NCBI GenBank assembly: GCA_003165595.1
Contig: PLWQ01000027.1
Location: forward strand, 1,717-24,861
DNA from: Fibrobacterota bacterium
GTDB lineage: Bacteria; Fibrobacterota; Chitinivibrionia; Chitinivibrionales; FEN-1185
DNA: 23,145 nt
Direction of reading: 5' to 3'
This document shows positions 6,815 to 15,940 of this stretch, in pieces. The notes under the pieces are model-generated. The model did no database searches. It was given only the letters and a program-made list of their open reading frames with translations, and had not been told where the DNA came from. A program made the position numbers and the translations under genes. How positions within the stretch are numbered: position 1 is the first letter of the stretch; each line of letters starts with the position of its first letter.

Positions 6815-8236
6815 CTAGAACATCCAACTCGTTTTGAGCACCCACCACCAGTCGTTCGACGTGACCAGCATTTCGTTCCACAACTGGGCGAAGTCGAATG
6901 CCGCATTAGACAACCTAAGATGGTCACGGGCAACCTGGCCCGTGACTACGAAATGGCCGTTAAAGAAACTCTTCTTGGCATAAATCGACCATTTTATGTC
7001 TGTCTTGCGGGGCGCGTCCGGCAATCCCCATCCCGACACGTTTGGCAACGGCGGATTATTCTGCAGAACAAACACCTCAGTAGCGTCATTATAGTATTGG
7101 GCGCCGAACCATTCTACTTCCGCATTAAGAACGTCCAGAGTCCTGAAGGTGGGTACATTAAATCCAATGGCGATTGGTATCCTCTCCTTCCAATTGTCGT
7201 AAGAAGGCGCCACCAATTCCTTGCCGATTCCAGGGGAAATACCGGAGTCCGGGTAATTTTGCACACCGATGAGGTCGGCTTCCGCATACAATTTCAAATC
7301 CTCACTTCCGAGAAACCTGCTCTTGAAAAAAGCCTTCGGATCAATTGAAAGACGAGCCATTATCTTTGTACCCTGGTAGGAGTACCAGCTTGTGTCGCCG
7401 TTTGCGGCAACGTATTGGAAGTTTCCCTTTTTGGGTTGCGTAGGGTCTCCCCCGTCCGGCGGAAATGCATGATCCGTGTAAACATCCAGCAGATCGGCGA
7501 AATCGACGCCTGCGCCAAAATTGACAAAATGGAGAGCTGCGATATCGTAATCAAGAAGCGCGGCAAAAGACCAGTTCATCGTTGGAAACGTCGTTGCGCT
7601 TGTGAGCAGCCAGTCCAACTTCAGGCTGTTGTCGAAGAAATTGTCCTGCAGATGAATACCGAGCAACCTCTGGAACGGCGCGTCGAATGACATGTCGAAA
7701 TAAATGGGATAGGTGCCGGTCCGGAACATGTATTCGCCGAGGTTACGCACATCGGGGTTGTACTTGAATCGGAAGTAACCGATTTGGGCCATCAGCCACG
7801 GCGATTCGGCTTGGCCAAAATGATACTGGCCGTACGCCTCGTCGAAGTAAATATAGCTATTCATGTACTTGGTGTTCGTGTGGCCGTTATCAAAATAGTT
7901 CGGATAAGAAAAAGCCTGTTTTGCGCCAAGACTCACTTCCATCTTAAGGCGCTCACGGTAGGTTGAGGTGAAACCGAATTCAATGTCTGCGTCTTCGGTC
8001 CACACATGGTCTATTGCATATTTACTGTTGTTGAAATAGCTGGCTTCCTGATAATTAAGATTTCCGGATACCACCTGTCCGGCCTCCAAATGCGCGTACG
8101 CGTGGGGTTTTAGGGTGAGGCCGTCGGGAAGAACTATCCGTCCGCTGTTGGACGCGCCGGAATCGCCTTGGGCTTGTGCCAGCGAGAAGAGCGCAAGCAC
8201 TGCTATTGCACTACACAAATGGAAACTGGTGCGCAT
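6815..8236 (-). CDS. Outer-membrane beta-barrel (porin-like) protein, 473 aa
   Basis: A signal peptide (MRTSFHLCSAIAVLALFSLAQA) is followed by a Tyr/Trp/Phe-rich sequence of alternating polar and hydrophobic residues with aromatic girdles, as in outer-membrane barrels. The last residue is Phe in LKTSWMF, the usual BAM recognition end. Barrel-like segments include YAHLEAGQVV near residue 47, DIEFGFTSTYRERLKMEVSLGA, and FFNGHFVVTGQVARDHLRL near the end. No family-specific motif is recognised, so substrate or pore function is not assigned. The start is supported by AGGA 7 nt upstream. It lies downstream of the GH3 gene in the same direction but behind a strong hairpin, so it may be expressed at a lower level from the same promoter or have its own. 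The context suggests a role in sugar uptake; this is inference. Confidence 0.7.
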   Translation of the reverse strand: MRTSFHLCSAIAVLALFSLAQAQGDSGASNSGRIVLPDGLTLKPHAYAHLEAGQVVSGNLNYQEASYFNNSKYAIDHVWTEDADIEFGFTSTYRERLKMEVSLGAKQAFSYPNYFDNGHTNTKYMNSYIYFDEAYGQYHFGQAESPWLMAQIGYFRFKYNPDVRNLGEYMFRTGTYPIYFDMSFDAPFQRLLGIHLQDNFFDNSLKLDWLLTSATTFPTMNWSFAALLDYDIAALHFVNFGAGVDFADLLDVYTDHAFPPDGGDPTQPKKGNFQYVAANGDTSWYSYQGTKIMARLSIDPKAFFKSRFLGSEDLKLYAEADLIGVQNYPDSGISPGIGKELVAPSYDNWKERIPIAIGFNVPTFRTLDVLNAEVEWFGAQYYNDATEVFVLQNNPPLPNVSGWGLPDAPRKTDIKWSIYAKKSFFNGHFVVTGQVARDHLRLSNAAFDFAQLWNEMLVTSNDWWWVLKTSWMF

Positions 8237-8315
8237 GTTCTATTCCTTTCGTTGCGGCCGCGCAACGGGCTACCATCCTGGGCGCGACCTGGACAAGAAT
8301 TTTCGGTGAGAAATC

Positions 8316-8346
8316 GGCGGCGCCGGGCGGGCGGCCCGGCGCTGCC
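8316..8346 (-). terminator. GC-rich hairpin between the GH3 and barrel-protein genes
   Basis: GGCGGCGCCGGGC (8316-8328) pairs with GCCCGGCGCTGCC (8334-8346) through 13 bp including one G-T pair, with a 5-nt loop. It begins 16 bp after the GH3 stop. No T run follows on the minus strand, so it may attenuate or protect the mRNA 3' end rather than fully terminate. Confidence 0.65.
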
Positions 8347-8362
8347 ATTTGCAAAGATGCGG

Positions 8363-10768
8363 CTACTGCACTACGGTAAAAGAGCCGCTTACAGTCGGCT
8401 GCAGATCGATTTGCGACGACGTGCCCACGCGCACGCCGTAGGTTCCGGGAAGGATCTGCCAGCTTCCGGACCCGTTGTAATCCGCTCCGTTCGGGTTGAA
8501 CACCTGCATGTCTTCCGGAGACAGGGTGAAGTCGACTGTGGCGCTTCCCTGGGGGTCAAGCGTCTTGGTGGGGTCGAGCGGCACCTTCTGGAATCCTCTC
8601 AGGTCCTGAACGCGAACCGGAAGACCGGCGCCGGACGGCATTGACAAATACAATTCGGCCGTTTCTTTTCCCGCAACGGCTCCGGCGTTCGTTACCGTAA
8701 GGCGAACGTGAACCCTGTCGCCGGCCTTGATCGAATCGGGATAGATGCTTAGATTCGAATAGCCGAACGTGGTGTAGCTGAGACCATGGCCGAAATGGAA
8801 AAGAGGCGTATATTTGCATTTGTCCATTCGGAAATAGCCGTGCGCGGTGTCGGACGAAGGATAGTTGAGCTCAACATTGTTCACGAGTGCGAAATTCGGC
8901 AACTGAGTCACGTCGTTGGGGAAAGTTACGGGCAGCTTGCCGCTTGGATTGACATTTCCGAAAAGAACGTCGGCAATGCAATAGCCCTGTTCCTGGCCCG
9001 GATAGAACGCAAACACAATTGCGTCCGCCTTGGACCAGTTGCCGGGCGTTGCCGCGCTGCCACCCGTGTACACCACGATGGTCTTGGCAGTGGTCACCGC
9101 AAGGGCTGCAGCGACCGCGTCATCACCACCGTCTGCACCGTTCAGCACCGAGAGACTTGGCCTGTCGGCGCCTTCCTGCTCACCCGTGACGCCCATAAAA
9201 ACAATGATGTAATCGGCGGTTGTAACGTCGGTTACAATGGTGGATGCACCAGCCGGCTTGAGGCCGACATACGGGCCGGTTCCCATGAGTAGCTGGCTTA
9301 TGCCCGTTTTAGGGTCAATGCGGTAGGCCGGGTTCACCGCGCTGCTGCCCGCGGGACCGGTGCGGCACACACTGGCAAACGGCCCGGTAAGGGCTATTTT
9401 CTTGCCGGACTTTGGAAGGGGCAGGATATTGCCGTTGTTTCTTCCAAGAATGATGCCGGCAGTGCCGACCTGCTGGGCCACCTTCTGGTGTGCAGTTCCC
9501 TTGAACTGGTCGCCGTACATCGTGACATTGTACCCCGAAACCAAGTCACCTATCTTTTCGTGTGTGTATATTATTCTGCGTGCGTGCTGGTTGATGAGGC
9601 TGTCTGCGAGCAGGGCCACGTTACCGGGAGCATAGGTGTCCGGGTTGGGCATGTCGATATCCACGCCGTAGTTTATGGCCTGGACAAAGTCCATGTTTGC
9701 GCCCCAGTCGGTCATGGCCAGGTACTTGAAGCCCCATTCGTTGCGCAAGACGTCGGTTTCAAGATACTTGTTTTGGCAGGCATATCCCTGGAGAGGAACC
9801 AGATGGTTTACCTGGTTGTATGCTCCCATCACGCCCCAGCAACCGTCTGCGCCATGCACCATGGACGGTTTCCAATTGTAAAGATAAATCTCCCGCAAGG
9901 AACGCTCACTCATGTTCGCGCTCAAAAGCTGGCGGCTGTCTTCCTTATTATTGCAGGCAAAGTGCTTTACGGTAGCAGCAACGCCTTTTGCCTGCATGCC
10001 GAAAGCGTCGGATGCGGCCACGTGGCCGGAGAGATACGGATCTTCGCTATAGTATTCCGATGCACGACCGCCCTGAGGATGATATACAAGGTTGAGGGCC
10101 GGTCCGAGCGCGCAGTTCTTCCCCAAAGCCCTGAACTCTTCGCCTTTGGAAAGTCCCTGAATGGTGGCAAGCGAAGTGTCCCACGTGCAAGCCTCGTTGG
10201 AACAGCAAGGGTAGAGTGTGGCTTGTGCACCGTTCTGCGGTCTCACGCCGTGTGGTCCATCCGACATTATGATTTGAGGGATGGCTGCGCCTCCGGCGGT
10301 TCCGGTAAAATTGTCGCAGCAGCCGCCCATCATGGACGCTCTGTCGTTCTTGGACATCAGCTTGAGAAACCCCTCCACCTGGCTCTTGGCGCCCGATATT
10401 GCGGCGTCGGCCGTGAGGTGGGCAACGTACTCCGTTCCCTGTACGGGCACGTCTTGAGTCTGGAAGTAAATCACATGTTTTTCCTGAGTGAATGGCTTGA
10501 CAATGCGGATAAGCCCCACGTCGCCGGTCACTTCGGAAAGCGCAAGCGCGGCGCCGCCGCCGACAGGTTGGATGGAGAGAGCCACGAATACCGAATCGGT
10601 GTCACCGGCGGTGGCCGTGTATGTCACCTGGCCGGTAAACCCGGTAAGTCCCGTACCGCTGGGGTCCGGAGCGTGAATGAACAGCTCCGAAACCGAATCG
10701 GCGTTGAATCCCGCAAGCACGGGAAGCGAAAGTATGCAAATGAGTCCGAGCAGTTTTTTCATAATCAT
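8363..10768 (-). CDS. Secreted glycoside hydrolase family 3 (beta-glucosidase type), 801 aa
   Basis: GH3 enzymes release terminal beta-linked sugars from oligosaccharides by a retaining mechanism. The protein has a signal peptide (MIMKKLLGLICILSLPVLA), then a beta-rich N-terminal region (about 20-130) not found in minimal GH3 enzymes. The TIM-barrel domain contains SDGPHGVR near residue 169, GGRASEYYSEDPYLSG, KHFACNNKE and the nucleophile Asp354 in AMTDWGAN. The alpha/beta sandwich domain holds GEQEGADR, where Glu532 is the expected acid/base. A C-terminal Fn3-like domain (about 690-795) includes VTNAGAVAGKETAELYLS. I chose the ATG at 10768 because GGGAGG is 7 nt upstream; ATG 10762 is the alternative. 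It starts 13 bp after a small sorting-domain protein gene. Unlike that neighbour it lacks a C-terminal sorting domain. Exact substrate (beta-glucoside or beta-xyloside) is not determined. Confidence 0.93.
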   Translation of the reverse strand: MIMKKLLGLICILSLPVLAGFNADSVSELFIHAPDPSGTGLTGFTGQVTYTATAGDTDSVFVALSIQPVGGGAALALSEVTGDVGLIRIVKPFTQEKHVIYFQTQDVPVQGTEYVAHLTADAAISGAKSQVEGFLKLMSKNDRASMMGGCCDNFTGTAGGAAIPQIIMSDGPHGVRPQNGAQATLYPCCSNEACTWDTSLATIQGLSKGEEFRALGKNCALGPALNLVYHPQGGRASEYYSEDPYLSGHVAASDAFGMQAKGVAATVKHFACNNKEDSRQLLSANMSERSLREIYLYNWKPSMVHGADGCWGVMGAYNQVNHLVPLQGYACQNKYLETDVLRNEWGFKYLAMTDWGANMDFVQAINYGVDIDMPNPDTYAPGNVALLADSLINQHARRIIYTHEKIGDLVSGYNVTMYGDQFKGTAHQKVAQQVGTAGIILGRNNGNILPLPKSGKKIALTGPFASVCRTGPAGSSAVNPAYRIDPKTGISQLLMGTGPYVGLKPAGASTIVTDVTTADYIIVFMGVTGEQEGADRPSLSVLNGADGGDDAVAAALAVTTAKTIVVYTGGSAATPGNWSKADAIVFAFYPGQEQGYCIADVLFGNVNPSGKLPVTFPNDVTQLPNFALVNNVELNYPSSDTAHGYFRMDKCKYTPLFHFGHGLSYTTFGYSNLSIYPDSIKAGDRVHVRLTVTNAGAVAGKETAELYLSMPSGAGLPVRVQDLRGFQKVPLDPTKTLDPQGSATVDFTLSPEDMQVFNPNGADYNGSGSWQILPGTYGVRVGTSSQIDLQPTVSGSFTVVQ

Positions 10769-10781
10769 GATGCAGCCTCCC

Positions 10782-11186
10782 TTACTTGACAATGGATATC
10801 TGGATTTTGTTTTCAAACGACCCGCAGCGCATGGTGGCCAGGTAAATCCCGGCGGCCGCTTTGCGGCTTCCGAAGCTCCATACTTTCGACGTTGTTCCCG
10901 CCGCAAGATCGAACGACTCGATCAGCGATCCGGAAAGGTTGTAGATGTTGAGCTTCGCGCTCTTGGCGCCGGCAGGAAGGCTGTATTGAAAGGTGACGAA
11001 TCCCTTGCTGAGGCCCGGCTTGTATTTGAGCGTGGCCTGTGACGCATTTGCCTGTTTGGAAAATCTAACGGCATTTGGGCCATAGAAACTAAACGGATTG
11101 CTGTCGATTGCCTGCCACGGCGTTGCGCTCACGGCAAGGATGGCTGTAAGTGCCACAGCCATGCTGAGGTAACATATTCGTTTCAT
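10782..11186 (-). CDS. Small secreted protein made almost only of a Por/T9SS-type C-terminal domain, 134 aa
   Basis: A signal peptide (MKRICYLSMAVALTAILAVSA) is followed by about 30 residues of linker and then a domain of about 80 residues. The pattern is FVTFQYSLPAGAKSAKLNIY, then NLSGSLIESFDL, then AAGIYLATMRCGS, ending FENKIQISIVK. This 'a-x-L-x-I-Y-N-L-x-G' through 'G-x-Y' to 'K-I-x-I-x-K' layout matches the type A C-terminal sorting domains that usually end much larger secreted enzymes. Here there is no catalytic cargo. The start has GGAGG (11195-11199) 8 nt upstream. It is the first gene of the GH3 locus, 13 bp before the GH3 start, and sits behind a promoter-like element with a G tract. 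It could be an anchor, a companion of GH3, or a remnant of a larger protein. Confidence 0.75.
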   Translation of the reverse strand: MKRICYLSMAVALTAILAVSATPWQAIDSNPFSFYGPNAVRFSKQANASQATLKYKPGLSKGFVTFQYSLPAGAKSAKLNIYNLSGSLIESFDLAAGTTSKVWSFGSRKAAAGIYLATMRCGSFENKIQISIVK

Positions 11187-11239
11187 GAATTACTCCTCCC
11201 GATTAGTAATTTTTTAGATAGTGCGTTTCCTGTAAGCAG

Positions 11240-11270
11240 AATAAACGATTAACCCCCCCCCTCCTTTCAA
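11240..11270 (-). promoter_or_regulatory. Promoter-like element with a nine-G spacer tract, for the GH3 locus
   Basis: On the minus strand TTGAAA (11265-11270) and TTTATT (11240-11245) are separated by 19 nt that contain a run of nine G (11253-11261 as C on the plus strand). The predicted start of transcription would leave a leader of roughly 45 nt. The spacer is longer than the optimal 17, so loss of one or two G would be expected to strengthen it. Confidence 0.4.
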
Positions 11271-11396
11271 ATCCTTTCTGCCGTTATCATGGCTGTAAAT
11301 CGCATTTCGAAAAGTGAAGACCGAATCCTACCTATAATTTAATAAAAAAACAAGTGGTTGTCCCCATATTTGTTATCCATCAACGAGCTGCCGATC

Positions 11397-11419
11397 AAAA
11401 TTAGTTTCCGGCAGGAAAC
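11397..11419 (-). terminator. Likely terminator after rlmM
   Basis: GTTTCC (11404-11409) and GGAAAC (11414-11419) form a 6-bp stem with a 4-nt loop. On the minus strand it is followed by TAATTTTG. It begins 12 bp beyond the rlmM stop. Confidence 0.5.
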
Positions 11420-11431
11420 GGCCAGGGGGGA

Positions 11432-12508
11432 TCACAACCTGCGCAGATATGCGGTCACCTCTTCCCTGTCGTGATACAGCTGCTTGATCAAGAGTTGATG
11501 CCGTATGCCATGGCTTCGCAGTTCGGATGCAATGATGTCTTTGCACCGGACCACCTCCTCGTATCGCTTCTTCATGGGCAGCTTCAGGTTGAAAATGGTG
11601 ACCTTGCACCATCCGCGTGTGATCCATTGCGCCGCGAGCTTTGCAATTCGGGAAGGCTGTTCGACGACATCGCACACCATCCAGTACGAGGGCTGCCTCG
11701 GAACAAACGCGAATGCGTCAGCCCGCACGTGACGCACCAGCCCGGACCGTAGGAGTTGTGGGTCGAGGCGGCCGTTATCGACTGCCGTGACGTTCATGCC
11801 ACGGCCGGCGAATTGCCACGACCACCCTCCCGGCGAAGCGCCGAGGTCAACCGCCGAGAGTCCGGGCGCCAGCATCCCCGCAATGTCCTGGTCGGATAGA
11901 AACGCGTACCATGCCTCCTCAAGCTTGAGCGCAGACCTGCTCGGCGCGCCCGCGGGAAACTTCAGGCGGGGAATGCCCATTGGCCACGGCGACGAATTAT
12001 TAACAAAAGAGACTCCCGGCAACGCATTGTCGGTCGAGGTGAACAATACGTGCAGGCGCACGGCGTCCGGCCCGGGTTTGCCGCTTGCGTCGGCGAGCAG
12101 CCCCAGTTCCCGCAGCGCATTTTCGAAGGGGACCGCGAGCTTCCGGCACAGCGGGCTCAATTGCTTTGCCTCGTTCGTGTCGGCCGTTTCCAGGAAGACG
12201 TCGGAAAACAAGTGCCCCGCTTCCGCGACGGCGTCAACCACGGGCTGCACCCGGTTCCCCGGGGAAAGCGGGCCCACGTCGTCGAACGCCGCAATCATTT
12301 GCCGCGCAAACGTAATGGAAGCAAACGGCACAGCTTTCGCGCAGGCGAGCGCGCTCGTTGCATCGGTAAATCGATACACCACGTAACCGCTGCCGGTATT
12401 CGTCCGGGCGATTTCTCCGGGACCGTACTTGGTTGACAATTCAGATATTTCGCGCGCGAGTTCGGCTTCGAACCCGGGCCGGCAATACAGAAGGATGGAG
12501 CGGATCAT
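11432..12508 (-). CDS. rlmM: 23S rRNA (cytidine-2'-O-)-methyltransferase RlmM-like, 358 aa
   Basis: RlmM methylates the 2'-OH of C2498 in the peptidyl-transferase region of 23S rRNA in E. coli. The N-terminal half (about 1-170, starting MIRSILLYCRPGFEAELARE) is the THUMP-like RNA-binding part. The catalytic half has the SAM-binding VDLGASPGGWSWQF at residues 220-233. The K-D-K-E tetrad of 2'-O-methyltransferases is visible: Lys195 (RSALKLEEAW), Asp280 (YWMVCDVVEQP), Lys309 (IFNLKLPMKKR) and a Glu at 349-350 (REEVTAYLRR). Length matches E. coli RlmM (366 aa). I chose the ATG at 12508 over 12538 because the family starts with this MIRSILLYC-type strand. It follows ligA by 76 bp in the same direction. 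Confidence 0.9.
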   Translation of the reverse strand: MIRSILLYCRPGFEAELAREISELSTKYGPGEIARTNTGSGYVVYRFTDATSALACAKAVPFASITFARQMIAAFDDVGPLSPGNRVQPVVDAVAEAGHLFSDVFLETADTNEAKQLSPLCRKLAVPFENALRELGLLADASGKPGPDAVRLHVLFTSTDNALPGVSFVNNSSPWPMGIPRLKFPAGAPSRSALKLEEAWYAFLSDQDIAGMLAPGLSAVDLGASPGGWSWQFAGRGMNVTAVDNGRLDPQLLRSGLVRHVRADAFAFVPRQPSYWMVCDVVEQPSRIAKLAAQWITRGWCKVTIFNLKLPMKKRYEEVVRCKDIIASELRSHGIRHQLLIKQLYHDREEVTAYLRRL

Positions 12509-12584
12509 GCGGCGCTCCGTGCGCAAGCGCGGCTCCACAGAAGCGGTCCCGGGAAAAAGGCCACGCGGCCGGAGTGCTGCACGG

Positions 12585-14621
<2,037 letters not shown>

Positions 14622-15629
14622 TCAGACGTCGTCCCGGCGGTCTTCCAAAATACGCCTGTCGGTGAAATCCTCGAACACCAGACCGGCCGCGCCGAGAACG
14701 CCGGCGTTTTCGCCGAGCTGGGCAATGGCCAGGTCGCAGCGCTTCCAGACTTCGGGCCAGCAGAACATAGGCACGTACCGCGATACGGTGTCGATAATCA
14801 CCTGTCCCGCCATCATCACGCCGCCGCCGAGGATAATCCGGTCGGGCGAGAGCGCGTTGACGATGATGCCCACGGCCCGGGCGAGCTTTTCGCACACCAG
14901 CTCGTTGACGCGGCAGGCAACGGGGTCGTTCCTCTTGACATAATCGTAAACGATCTTCGAGGTGAGGTTCTGGGGCTTGCGCAGCACTTCGTGCGCGAAT
15001 GGGGTCTGCTGCTTCACGTCGAGTTCCTGACACACGCGTATTGCCAATTCCACAATGCCCGTGGCGGAGGCATACCGTTCGACGCAGCCCTTTTGTCCGC
15101 AGTTGCACTGCAGCCCGTTGGTTTCAACGCAGATATGGCCGAGTTCTCCGGCCATGCCATGACTGCCTTTGTAAAGCAGATCGTTTGCGACTATGCCGCC
15201 GCCGATGCCGGTGCCGAGCGCGAGGCACACGATATTCTTGAAACCCTTGCCCGCGCCGAACCGCCATTCGGCAAGTGCGGTGACCGTGACGTCGTTGCCT
15301 GCGGTCGCAGGCAACCCGAATTGCTGCTGGATAGGCTCGTAGATCTGCATTCCCTTCCAGCCCGGAAGGTTCTCCGCTCCGCCGATGATGGTTCCGTCCC
15401 GGTCGACAAAGCCCGGCGTGCCTATGCCCACGCCGATAATGTTGTCCTTTGACCCTTCCTTCTGGACGATCTTGTCGACAAGCGTGAGGATGTTTTCCAG
15501 AACTTTTTGCCCGCCCTTTTTGGCCTCTGTTGGAACACGAGTGAGATGACGTCCCTCGCCCTCCCTGCTCATGATGATGCCCTTCAGGTTGGTCCCCCCC
15601 AAATCAATTCCAATCGCGAGCTGTTCCAT
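14622..15629 (-). CDS. ROK-family sugar kinase (glucokinase type), 335 aa
   Basis: ROK kinases phosphorylate glucose or related hexoses with ATP, feeding glycolysis. The N-terminal phosphate-binding motif is IGIDLGGTNLKG (residues 6-17). The catalytic Asp113 is in AGNDVTVTALAEW. The ATP-site loop is LALGTGIGGGI. The zinc-binding ROK signature is intact: GELGHICVE with His165, then CNCGQKGCVERYAS with Cys175, 177 and 182. No helix-turn-helix precedes the kinase domain, so this is an enzyme and not a ROK repressor. Two ATGs stand next to each other (15632 and 15629); AGGAAGG lies 6 nt from the second, which I chose. Glucokinase is the likely activity given the E-x-G-H motif, but N-acetylglucosamine or mannose cannot be excluded. 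It is the first gene of the run with ligA and rlmM. Confidence 0.9.
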   Translation of the reverse strand: MEQLAIGIDLGGTNLKGIIMSREGEGRHLTRVPTEAKKGGQKVLENILTLVDKIVQKEGSKDNIIGVGIGTPGFVDRDGTIIGGAENLPGWKGMQIYEPIQQQFGLPATAGNDVTVTALAEWRFGAGKGFKNIVCLALGTGIGGGIVANDLLYKGSHGMAGELGHICVETNGLQCNCGQKGCVERYASATGIVELAIRVCQELDVKQQTPFAHEVLRKPQNLTSKIVYDYVKRNDPVACRVNELVCEKLARAVGIIVNALSPDRIILGGGVMMAGQVIIDTVSRYVPMFCWPEVWKRCDLAIAQLGENAGVLGAAGLVFEDFTDRRILEDRRDDV

Positions 15630-15838
15630 CATCCGCCTTCCTCTAATATATATAGCAGACCCTTGCTCACAGTTTCCCGCCGCGCATACGCTGCGGAGAA
15701 ATGGAGCTATAAAATAAAACCGTGCGAACCAACAAAGAAAGGACGAAATAGTGGATTTTGAAAGATTTCCCGAAAGCGACCCGGTCGTCGCCACCCATTT
15801 TCGGAATCGCCTGTTGCAGCACTAATGCAGGCGCCCAA

Positions 15839-15859
15839 GGTTCCATTTGAAATGGAACC
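15839..15859. promoter_or_regulatory. Perfect 21-bp palindrome, probable operator
   Basis: GGTTCCATTT (15839-15848) and AAATGGAACC (15850-15859) are exact inverted repeats around one central base. Its right part covers the -35 hexamer of the promoter at 15847-15875, the usual placement of a repressor site. No regulator gene is adjacent. Confidence 0.6.
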
Positions 15860-15875
15860 GGGGAGAGTTTATATT
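15847..15875 (+). promoter_or_regulatory. Sigma70-type promoter for the nucleotide-sugar dehydrogenase
   Basis: TTGAAA (15847-15852) and TATATT (15870-15875) are separated by exactly 17 nt. The predicted transcript would have a leader of about 58 nt before the ATG at 15941. Confidence 0.65.
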
Positions 15876-15940
15876 GATAACCTGTTGCTGTGCTTGCGTT
15901 CCCATCAGCCAGAAACCCGGTTCCCACGAAAGGAAAAACC

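Larger units (their letters stand above)
15630..15940. other. Divergent regulatory region, 311 bp
   Basis: This lies between the ROK kinase (minus) and the nucleotide-sugar dehydrogenase (plus). It contains the RBS of each gene, an AT-rich stretch near 15704-15725 that may hold the ROK promoter (no clear hexamer pair), and the palindrome and promoter described separately at 15839-15875. Confidence 0.6.

Noticed and set aside
9488-10789. A 433-codon plus-strand open frame opposite the GH3 gene
   Set aside because: It is the mirror of a GH3 gene whose catalytic motifs are intact, and its translation shows no family pattern or start signal.
15690-15740. A possible ROK kinase promoter (TTGTTG ... 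TATAGC on the minus strand)
   Set aside because: Both hexamers are weak matches and several overlapping alternatives are equally good.
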